Below the pieces are notes generated by a model, which was not told where the DNA came from, did no database searches, and worked only from the letters and a program-made list of their open reading frames with translations. This document shows, piece by piece, positions 49,901-54,191 of a stretch of DNA of 54,191 bases; position 1 is the first letter of the stretch, and each line of letters begins with the position of its first letter. Position numbers and translations under genes: made by a program. This stretch comes from Plakobranchus ocellatus (taxonomy: Eukaryota; Mollusca; Gastropoda; Plakobranchidae), in NCBI GenBank assembly GCA_019648995.1, contig BLXT01007896.1, forward strand, positions 523,951 through 578,141. Direction: 5' to 3'.

Positions 49901-51591
49901 ATAGTTATTCCTTTATCAATGAAAGGAGAAACAGCTTGTGCAAATCACAAATGCCACAATGAAAGCAAAAAATAGAACATTTTGTACTGCATTGCTACTT
50001 TTTAATTACGTAAGTTAAAAGTTAACAGTTGTCTTTTTCCTCGTTGAGTAATTTATTTTGCTAAAGATTTTTCATTTGTTGGTTGATTGATTCTTCATTC
50101 CTTATATCAATGACTTTACAGTTTCAACTTTCTGAAAATTACCAGTAAATAATCACTTTTGTTTTATTTCTTTTCTTGGAATCTTGTTCACAAAATTGGT
50201 GAGCATGTCAATTGGTTAAAGTTAGATGTCCACTTCAAAATAAGTTACTGCTACCAGATTTCTTTTCTGTAAGGCTTTCAGTGAAAAGTGACAGAAACAG
50301 CATACTTTGTTAATTAAGCTAATGTAAAAAGGAAATACGGGTTACAAAGTAGTACAAACATCTTTAAATATTGATGCAGTCTGAAACTGCATTTTATTAG
50401 CTTTGTAAACTGCATTTTTGTGAAATTTGTAATGGTGACATTTTGAAAAAGTGAAAGTGGGTTTTTTTGTTGTAAAGTAATTTGAATAAGGAAAAACAAA
50501 AGTTAATTTTTTTTTTTAATTCTTTCTGAAAAGTACTATATTATTATGTTACATCGGACTGATCAGGAGTGGCCTGTAGTTATAAATAACGGATAAACTA
50601 CCAGGGCAACATATAAATCATAACATTTTTATTTGAAGCACTAAAAACAACTTTAAGAAATAGGAGATAAAACAACCCCCTATTGAAAAAGATCCAAAAT
50701 CAGGTCAACGATTATGTAAATAAAATGATATGGATGATAGATTGTGGTCTATCCTCTGGCCTAATCAAATATCACAAAGCCTGAGGTCTATATGTGACAA
50801 AAGAGTTACCTCCTGTTCGAATTATTAGTCTTTTCAATTAAAGATTTAAAGGCCAAGATTTGACAGCTTTACTTTCAATTTTATAAATGCGAGGAATCAA
50901 ATTTTTGCCCAGAGTTCTGACATAACCTTCTTTGGCAAGGAGGTAGCCTGTCATCAGCACCCAGCCCATCTAGCTTGAAATCACCAAGTTGTGAACAGAT
51001 CAAAACAATTGTTAAAACTGTCCACAAAATTAGTCCCTCACCAATGAAATGTGTCCTTTATATATATATATATATATACATTAGTTTCATAATTTTAAAC
51101 CAGTACAGAATTAATGGTTGACTCCCCTACCCCGTCTCTAATCCACCCAGCCCATTTCTTTCAGAAGTTATCCCTTTTATTTTAGTACACTACTAAGATT
51201 GTTGTACATTGCACACATATAATAAAACGGTAAAATTTATGAACACACATATTAGAGAAATGTAACTGAATACAAACTTTTTTGAGGTCATAAGTGAAAT
51301 TCAGCCTGAGCCGTCTTCCAAACTAGAAATAATTTTTATTATAAAGGCCTCGAGTTGCAGAATTCATTGTTGTCTCCCTTGCTCTGACATTGATTGAACG
51401 TCTTGATTCATTGTCAATATTGTTTTTTTCCTTCCCTCATCCTGTCAGCTGGGCAAACCCCATCATTGCCACCAATTCAAGTCGGCTCTGCACCATCCAG
51501 CCACAAAGGTGAGCGGATCTCATTCCGGGACAACCCAGTGGAGAAAAGTGGTGGCTGGGGTGGCGGCAAGCGACGGGGGAACTACAAGTGA
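20920..51591 (+). CDS. LRRIQ1: Leucine-rich repeat and IQ domain-containing protein 1 (LRRIQ1), 28 coding exons
   Basis: The coding join is 20920-21114, 21738-21855, 22362-22453, 23042-23194, 23585-23780, 24921-25033, 26720-26911, 27360-27499, 28104-28235, 28921-30063, 31481-31616, 32178-32330, 33462-33612, 34253-34449, 34938-35065, 36812-36885, 37958-38057, 39076-39261, 40070-41185, 41822-41930, 43058-43107, 44178-44498, 44827-44921, 45568-45675, 46038-46170, 47348-47426, 48660-48753, 51449-51591. All introns are GT..AG, phases agree, and the sum is 5847 bases (1,948 residues; human LRRIQ1 is about 1,720). Layout: acidic N-terminus; coiled coil (~250-385); IQ motif (~388-405); E/K/R helix (~445-590); RLAWIKS block; LRRs (~871-1137); disordered 1230-1571; acidic DEFDLAV block; EWGFKD (~1730) and WLHTQVG near 1830. 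Vertebrate LRRIQ1 is poorly characterised, with expression linking it to ciliated cells; calmodulin binding through the IQ is inferred. Met20920 is the first in-frame ATG after an in-frame stop at 20893. Confidence 0.93.
21738..21855 (+). CDS. LRRIQ1: LRRIQ1 exon 2
   Basis: Begins ELPEEVAEYINNL, matching the vertebrate LRRIQ1 ELPESV-like helix just after its own acidic N-terminus. Acceptor ATTACAG, donor GTATTT, ends in phase 1. Confidence 0.85.
22362..22453 (+). CDS. LRRIQ1: LRRIQ1 exon 3
   Basis: Encodes VSTAVVVYDDLKEIEQAAAE..., residues ~105-135, between TCCCCAG and GTATTT. The phase matches both neighbours. Confidence 0.82.
23042..23194 (+). CDS. LRRIQ1: LRRIQ1 exon 4
   Basis: Fifty-one charged residues (136-186), helical. 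The acceptor ATTGAAG has a weak pyrimidine tract; the frame and donor GTATGT support it. Confidence 0.8.
23585..23780 (+). CDS. LRRIQ1: LRRIQ1 exon 5 (linker)
   Basis: Residues 187-251: an acidic, Gly/Ser-rich linker without recognisable domain. Acceptor TTGTTTTAG, donor GTTTGT, phase 1. Confidence 0.8.
24111..24160 (-). mobile_element. SINE fragment in LRRIQ1 intron 5
   Basis: CCTGTCCATG ... GAGGATCTCAGGCTTCGCTG ... CATCAGG aligns with the 3' half of the copy at 17129-17276. Confidence 0.5.
24921..25033 (+). CDS. LRRIQ1: LRRIQ1 exon 6
   Basis: Residues 252-289, including LRQNEEWYEKKRQNL, which aligns in position with the CRQSFEAWQEKQKE-type start of the vertebrate coiled coil. Acceptor CCAACAG, donor GTGATT. 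Confidence 0.85.
25373..25373. other. Single ambiguous base (N)
   Basis: One N in a short G run inside LRRIQ1 intron 6, away from any exon. Confidence 0.98.
26720..26911 (+). CDS. LRRIQ1: LRRIQ1 exon 7 (coiled coil)
   Basis: Sixty-four residues (290-353) of E/R/L heptad-like coiled coil, noticeably GC-richer than flanking introns. Acceptor ACATAG, donor GTTAGG, phase 0 on both sides. Confidence 0.87.
27360..27499 (+). CDS. LRRIQ1: LRRIQ1 exon 8 (coiled coil, first half of IQ motif)
   Basis: Residues 354-399. It ends AAVKIQKVYRGL plus two bases of Arg400. With exon 9 it gives IQxxxRGxxxRxxY, a complete IQ consensus (Ile392, Gln393, Arg397, Gly398, Arg402, Tyr405), the predicted calmodulin-binding site. 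Confidence 0.9.
28104..28235 (+). CDS. LRRIQ1: LRRIQ1 exon 9 (second half of IQ motif)
   Basis: Residues 400-443. It supplies VRKKY of the IQ motif, then charged helix. The intron interrupts the motif in phase 2. Confidence 0.87.
28288..28372 (-). mobile_element. Degenerate, internally deleted SINE in LRRIQ1 intron 9
   Basis: Left part CCAATC ... GATGTTAGGCTT ... GGCC ... AGGCCAGG matches the 3' half; right part TTTACTAACCTCTGTACCATC matches the head of the better copies. The B-box middle is missing. Confidence 0.45.
28921..30063 (+). CDS. LRRIQ1: LRRIQ1 exon 10 (E/K/R helix, Ser/Pro linker)
   Basis: A 1143-base exon, residues 444-824. The first ~150 residues are almost entirely E, K and R with KRKEEEK-like repeats, a candidate single alpha-helix. 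Then comes a low-complexity Ser/Thr/Asn/Pro linker, and at the end RLAWIKSCIPW, matching the vertebrate RLAWIKSFKPW block. The open frame continues upstream of 28921 into intron and downstream into the donor; those parts are not coding in this model. Confidence 0.9.
30244..30527 (+). repeat. Three-unit ~90-105-bp minisatellite in LRRIQ1 intron 10
   Basis: Units beginning AATCTTC at about 30244, 30348 and 30436 share CTTAGCTATCA-CAGTA, TATCAG, and CACCCTTCTATGCCTTTCTATC. Unit 2 lacks the CACTTTTGAGG part. Confidence 0.8.
30804..31073. mobile_element. ~270-bp foldback (inverted repeat) element in LRRIQ1 intron 10
   Basis: The left arm (about 30804-30925) is the reverse complement of the right arm (about 30953-31073). 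Paired blocks in order: AAAATGATGC-TTTCTGACA, ATGCTTTTA, CCACCAT-GAGATT, AGATT and a T-rich/A-rich end. There is a 6-base indel in the middle and a loop of roughly 27 nt. No open frame and no clear target-site duplication; MITE-like or foldback. Confidence 0.7.
31481..31616 (+). CDS. LRRIQ1: LRRIQ1 exon 11
   Basis: Residues 825-870, ending HAETLRQ before GTAAGC. It corresponds to the basic segment between the RLAWIKS block and the first LRR in vertebrates. Confidence 0.85.
31940..32010. repeat. (TA)n-(GATA)n microsatellite
   Basis: TA tract of about 27 units followed by four TAGA units, in LRRIQ1 intron 11. Confidence 0.95.
32178..32330 (+). CDS. LRRIQ1: LRRIQ1 exon 12 (first LRRs)
   Basis: Residues 871-921: VSSVTLCELPGCSLSTL, then two LRR units, ending YINAE before GTAAGT. 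The TVTLxxLPGC pattern is specific to LRRIQ1. Confidence 0.9.
33462..33612 (+). CDS. LRRIQ1: LRRIQ1 exon 13 (LRRs)
   Basis: Residues 922-971, with HNHIE, L-x-x-N-N-L-x-x-V-x-G-L-E and LDVSHNSITRI, SDS22-like LRRs. Donor GTGAGT, phase 1. Confidence 0.92.
33949..34075 (+). mobile_element. SINE copy in LRRIQ1 intron 13
   Basis: Tail AACCTGAGATCATCTTGTTGTGGA is nearly identical to the family's 3' end; the B box is reduced to AGTTCAAGC and the head is recognisable only by GCTAGCACC and AGATCTG. Plus orientation, same as the host gene. Confidence 0.65.
34253..34449 (+). CDS. LRRIQ1: LRRIQ1 exon 14 (LRRs)
   Basis: Residues 972-1037, containing LDLSHNQL, LLLDHNYL and LSLAANNLL, three LRR turns. Donor GTCAGC is non-optimal but in phase. 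Confidence 0.92.
34938..35065 (+). CDS. LRRIQ1: LRRIQ1 exon 15 (LRRs)
   Basis: Residues 1038-1079, with VPELKNQVLL, LNVEENSIKTLEGL and WLPLL, matching the vertebrate order LPSLENLVLL ... DDNSIST ... WLPLL. Confidence 0.92.
35066..36811 (+). other. LRRIQ1 intron 15, nothing recognised
   Basis: A 1.7-kb intron with no repeat or exon-like segment. A 92-codon frame at 35894-36172 has no recognised family and looks like chance. Confidence 0.5.
36812..36885 (+). CDS. LRRIQ1: LRRIQ1 exon 16 (LRR)
   Basis: A 74-base exon, residues 1080-1104: LLESLDIGSNQI, one LRR. Acceptor TTCTCAG, donor GTGAGT. Confidence 0.87.
37430..37610. repeat. Degenerate TCTCTGTGTGA-type tandem repeat
   Basis: Imperfect ATCTCTGTGTGATCTCTA-GAACTCT units over ~170 bases in LRRIQ1 intron 16. 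The surrounding 37250-37900 segment looks like an inserted repetitive element of unknown class, but no ends could be fixed. Confidence 0.55.
37958..38057 (+). CDS. LRRIQ1: LRRIQ1 exon 17 (last LRR)
   Basis: Residues 1105-1137. LSRLVVRGNPFVDVCGEMYR matches the terminal LRR (LTGNPLLQE-W-R in vertebrates). Acceptor TTGCCCAG, donor GTGACC. Confidence 0.9.
39076..39261 (+). CDS. LRRIQ1: LRRIQ1 exon 18 (LRR cap)
   Basis: Residues 1138-1199. LANALPSLTTVDS is the LRR C-cap; FAQMCLSQVRLHSKLKAEF matches the vertebrate FLALCQSQIREFNLL helix. Donor GTAAGT at 39262, so the codon CA|A is split. Confidence 0.9.
40070..41185 (+). CDS. LRRIQ1: LRRIQ1 exon 19 (long disordered exon)
   Basis: A 1116-base exon, residues 1200-1571. 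The first ~40 residues (YFSLCDTSFKMASEHRSAHE) match the conserved vertebrate helix. The rest is Ser/Thr/Gly-rich and probably disordered, with an SDSD run, a Gly run and four KFxxAL repeats. The donor GTATGG lies at 41186; the open frame runs 63 bases past it to a stop at 41247-41249. Confidence 0.88.
41822..41930 (+). CDS. LRRIQ1: LRRIQ1 exon 20 (acidic block)
   Basis: Residues 1572-1608: LDDEFDLAVLGL followed by DLDLDSLDFDIDKYLD, matching the acidic EIDLEDFIFDEAALEEEW block of vertebrate LRRIQ1. Confidence 0.87.
43058..43107 (+). CDS. LRRIQ1: LRRIQ1 exon 21 (50-base micro-exon)
   Basis: FLEKGWRPEDSPQIPH, the smallest exon of the gene, between GTGACAG and GTAAGG. The phases fit both neighbours, and it resembles the EEEWLALD...P region in vertebrates. 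Confidence 0.8.
44178..44498 (+). CDS. LRRIQ1: LRRIQ1 exon 22
   Basis: Residues 1625-1731, Pro/Ser/Gly-rich with HPTLAWRNSPSAEL, ending KKDELLDEW split over the donor GTCAGT. HPTLAW resembles the PAQAWL segment of vertebrates. Confidence 0.87.
44827..44921 (+). CDS. LRRIQ1: LRRIQ1 exon 23 (EWGFKD block)
   Basis: Residues 1732-1763. Joined to exon 22 it gives EWGFKDSRTAEMMIARAKKMK, the most conserved C-terminal block of LRRIQ1. Confidence 0.92.
45568..45675 (+). CDS. LRRIQ1: LRRIQ1 exon 24
   Basis: DPQQRLHLFRKLEESGKI...RVLPRKEYF, equivalent to vertebrate STVRLALFK ... QPRRDGYF. Acceptor TGTGCAG, donor GTGGGT. Confidence 0.9.
46038..46170 (+). CDS. LRRIQ1: LRRIQ1 exon 25 (WLHTQVG block)
   Basis: Residues 1800-1843, with TFEWLHTQVGDHPIGSSRI matching vertebrate TYQWLHTQVG...SSRN. 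The acceptor GTATTGAAG has a poor pyrimidine tract; upstream AGs in the required phase run into a stop, so 46037 is preferred. Confidence 0.85.
46600..46990. other. Purine-rich, GC-elevated block in LRRIQ1 intron 25
   Basis: G/A-rich DNA unlike the flanking introns, preceded on its left by TTTATTGG, a poly(A)-signal complement (46571-46577). Minus-strand open frames of 65-88 codons overlap here but are Pro/Ser/Thr-rich and unrecognised. It could be a retroposed or element-derived segment; evidence is weak. Confidence 0.3.
47348..47426 (+). CDS. LRRIQ1: LRRIQ1 exon 26
   Basis: Twenty-seven residues, QALVYAMNEASSGRQMAYKATQDYRK, between CCCCTAG and GTGGGC. It is similar in position to the C-terminal GGRVQLVARL segment of vertebrates but diverged. 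Confidence 0.8.
47463..47576. mobile_element. 114-bp TTAA-flanked MITE candidate (piggyBac-like)
   Basis: Starts TTAACTCATTCCGGAT and ends with the complement of TTAACTCTTTCAAGGCGGAT. TTAA sits at both outer edges as expected for piggyBac target duplications, and an inner palindrome CCGATATATCGG lies at 47484-47495. No transposase; non-autonomous at most. Confidence 0.5.
48660..48753 (+). CDS. LRRIQ1: LRRIQ1 exon 27
   Basis: Residues 1871-1901, Ser/Gln-rich (WSPGSDHLDSVSQTGSRPQ). The acceptor ATTTACAG and donor GTGAGT are good. Confidence 0.82.
48754..51448 (+). other. LRRIQ1 intron 27 (2.7 kb)
   Basis: The longest intron of the gene. Apart from the SINE remnant at 50941 and a short (TA)n at 51059-51077 nothing was recognised; a 107-codon frame at 49272-49595 has no recognised family and is likely chance. 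Confidence 0.5.
50941..51000 (+). mobile_element. Degenerate SINE remnant in LRRIQ1 intron 27
   Basis: AGCTTGAAATCACCAAGTTGTGAAC resembles the family tail GCCTGAGATCACCTTGTTGTGGAC. The head is not recognisable. Confidence 0.35.
51449..51591 (+). CDS. LRRIQ1: LRRIQ1 exon 28 (C-terminus)
   Basis: Residues 1902-1948, ending GGWGGGKRRGNYK and TGA at 51589-51591. Acceptor CCTGTCAG after a 2.7-kb intron. The basic Gly/Arg tail has no known function. Confidence 0.85.
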
Positions 51592-51730
51592 ATAATGACG
51601 TAGGAGCATCTTGATTTTGTAGCAATACAGGCTTCCGTTCTGACATAGCCAATTAAAAAGCAGGATCGTCCATAGACTTAACACTAACGATAATGCCTTT
51701 CATTGGCTACATCAGTGCTGATGGCTTAAC

Positions 51731-51736
51731 AATAAA
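51731..51736 (+). promoter_or_regulatory. Proximal LRRIQ1 poly(A) signal
   Basis: AATAAA 140 bases after the stop codon. Later signals could extend the 3' UTR by more than 1 kb. Confidence 0.5.
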
Positions 51737-52849
51737 AGCATTTGATTGTGCATTTCATGTGAGGGGTTCATGTTTCAGACTTTAGGAGAAACTAAAGAAT
51801 TGCCAAAACTAGGTATGAGAGGAACAGAAGAAAACCAAACATTGAAAATACTATGATGTATGTGTTCAGACCTTTCAAAAAAAGTATCTTAAATTTTTTG
51901 CTCCATTATTGATGCATTTACATGTATTTACAATAAGATGAAAATGCAAGAGCTCATAGTAGTCATTGTTTCAGTATAAATATTATTAGCATTACTTTGA
52001 CCATCATTGCAATTGATACAGTAATTGCAGTTATTGACATAACAATTGTCAAACATAGTTTTTGTTATTGTTATTATTATTATTGCTGCCATCGTCATTC
52101 TTTTTCTTCTTCTTCTTGTTGTTATTATAATCATTATTATCATCTTCATAGATATTAGGTTAGAATTTTGCATTTGGAAATTGTATCCCAACGGGGGTCA
52201 AAGTCAGAATTAAGTGTAGAAAAGCATGGACACTGTCAAGAAAAACCATTCAAAATCATCATTTTCATCATCATTATCATCATTTTAACTATTACATGAA
52301 ATATGATTACCAGTATTATTGATATGTGTAGTGGCGCCACAAATTGAGAAGGTTTGCAACAAAAAAAAATCAATTGTTGGAAATAAATTTTGAGGCATCC
52401 CATAGAACATGACGGACAGATATTGTATGATATAATAAAACAGTACCTGACTTCTCCAAACCTTGTGTCCGAGTGTGAGTGAAATATCAAGAATGTGTTT
52501 AGGTGTCCTGATACTTATTACACTTGTTTGTGTATTGAAATATCTGATTTTGTTGCAGCACTACTTATATTACTGCTTGATCCAAATCAATAGCTGTGAC
52601 TTAATGTGATATTGAAAATCAAGTTTTATTTTATTTATTTGATCTATAGATCTTGTATGTTTGAAAATCTTAACAAAATAATTTGCATTCCAAAAAAATT
52701 CCTTAAAAACTTATTTTGGAGAAATGTTTATATCTTTTTGCTAAATACTTTAAAATAAGTGTAAAATAAAAAAAAAAGTGTAAAGAATTTTTATTCTGTT
52801 ATTTGCATCCATTGTGATTTTTCAGCTCTATGTCTCTTTTTTTTCATGA

Positions 52850-52855
52850 AATAAA
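52850..52855 (+). promoter_or_regulatory. Distal LRRIQ1 poly(A) signal candidate
   Basis: AATAAA followed within 10 bases by GTTGT, the GU-rich kind of downstream element. It would give a 3' UTR of about 1.3 kb including the ATT/ATC-rich tract at 52055-52145. Confidence 0.4.
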
Positions 52856-52899
52856 GTTGTTTAAGTCAAAGAATGGATCAAATTTTATCAAGCTGTTTT

Positions 52900-54191
52900 T
52901 CTTTGCATGCTTTTTGAGAATTGATGTTAACATATTTTGACCCAGGAAACATTCCAAAGTTAGTTTTGACTTCCTTTGTGAAGGGAAACCTGAAAAATGT
53001 TTTTAAAAAAATGAGTTTTTAACTGAAATAAAAAGAAAAAGGAAAGTTTCAAACTTTATCTGGCAATATATTTTTTTTATTTAGAGAGCTAGACCAGGTT
53101 ATGTTCACAATATAGGCAGCAGTCCTTACATTAAAGGAAAAGAGATATGACGGCAACATAAGCATTATAATTACCAATACAGTTCATCCCAGTATAGAAT
53201 TAAGCATACTTCTTGCAACTTTTGAAAAAATAAGTAAGTGAAGATCTAGTTTATAAAGACCGTGAGTTGAGATTTGCTAGGTGACTAATAACGAAAGAGG
53301 CAGAGGCAAACGGTGAATTCTTGTAGGACAAATGTAGTGATGGGCCATAAATTAATTTTAAAAAAAAGGGAAAACAAAAGAGGCTTAAATAAATAAGAGC
53401 ATGGCGTTTATTTAAAAATAAATAAAAGCAGAAACACTGGAGCTTTTAGCATATTCAAAAACAGAGGTAACAGTCACGTGGTTTAGAGGTGCCAGAGAGA
53501 AGTTTTGTCTGTTATCTATCTTTGCCTTGCTGATGATCCTCTGGCGAAAATGTAAAGCGCCAAGGCTGATGGGGACCAACATGTTAGCAGGAAAGAATAA
53601 AATTAACGTGAGACATTACTCAATAGGCACAAGGTAGTGGCCATCTTGTTTATACGCCGATTAATAGAATATAACCCCAAGAATTAGATCTAATATCTTT
53701 AAATGAAGCCTTTATTAAGATACCATTTCCTACCTCTTCGCTTGAGGCTACTCTACAGTTTGATTAGCTCTTTTCAGTTTTCAAATGTAAATGCATGTAA
53801 GAAAAATAACAATATGTAAGAAAAAAAAGGGGTGGGGGATCTGTGGTATGTTTGAGGAATTTGAGAAAAATTTTGTATTTATTTATAGAATAAGAGCAGC
53901 AGGGAGCGAGGAGAGTGTGTGGATATACTGTATAAGAGAGGGGAGAGGGAGCAAGAGTTAGAGAGAGCAAAGAGAAGCCCAAAAACAAAAAGTGAGAGAG
54001 AATCTAGAGAGCGTCGAAGGTAGCTGGAAAGCCATAAGTCAATAGTTGTGTGAGTAACGAGGTAGAAACTGAAACCACTGGTAGTGGTAGCAAATTAAAA
54101 CAAGACTGTTCAAATATCGTCTTCTTCTTCCAAAACGTTCTCATTTACAGCGTAATTCTCAGCATATCAGCAACAAAACATAGCCTAGCTT
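52900..54191. other. Downstream intergenic DNA, nothing recognised
   Basis: AT-rich, then purine-rich (GA-like, 53830-54010). No exon with splice signals and no repeat family was recognised up to the window edge. Confidence 0.5.

Noticed and set aside
1..54191. Prokaryotic defence system, CRISPR array, operon or viral gene
   Set aside because: Every supported gene is spliced, no short spaced direct repeats of CRISPR type exist, and no viral protein was recognised on either strand.

Overview
This is a window of animal nuclear DNA. It is AT-rich, has long introns with canonical GT..AG sites, many microsatellites and a dispersed tRNA-derived SINE family. Two intron-rich genes lie on the + strand. 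The protein families and the SINE-rich, TAGATC-rich background suggest a mollusc, probably a gastropod, but that assignment is an inference. No bacterial-type system, CRISPR array, operon or viral gene was seen.

Region 1 (about 1-5,315) holds the 3' part or all of a DUF1647-family gene. Six exons join in frame to 397 residues ending at 5233, with a poly(A) signal at 5291. The first visible exon may be internal (possible acceptor at 122-123), so the true N-terminus may lie off the left edge. A degenerate ~44-bp tandem array runs from the 3' end of exon 3 into its intron, and a 24-nt-arm hairpin lies in intron 5.

Region 2 (about 5,320-20,880) is 15.5 kb of intergenic DNA with no supportable gene. 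It contains simple repeats, five SINE copies, a 447-N assembly gap inside a 27-bp minisatellite, a recent 135-bp tandem duplication and a cluster rich in the palindrome TAGATCTA.

Region 3 (20,920-51,591) is an LRRIQ1 orthologue (leucine-rich repeats and IQ motif containing 1). I assembled 28 coding exons whose splice phases all agree, giving a 1,948-residue model. The protein has an acidic N-terminus, coiled-coil segments, one IQ motif split by an intron, a long E/K/R helix, a Ser/Pro-rich linker, about ten LRRs, a long disordered exon with four short KFxxAL repeats, and the conserved EWGFKD and WLHTQVG C-terminal blocks. Its introns carry four more degenerate SINEs, a ~270-bp foldback element, a three-unit minisatellite and a 114-bp TTAA-flanked MITE candidate.

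Region 4 (51,592-54,191) is the LRRIQ1 3' UTR with alternative poly(A) signals, followed by unannotated intergenic DNA. The two genes show no evident functional link. The most interesting material is structural: the exon-derived array, the foldback, and lineage-specific changes in LRRIQ1.
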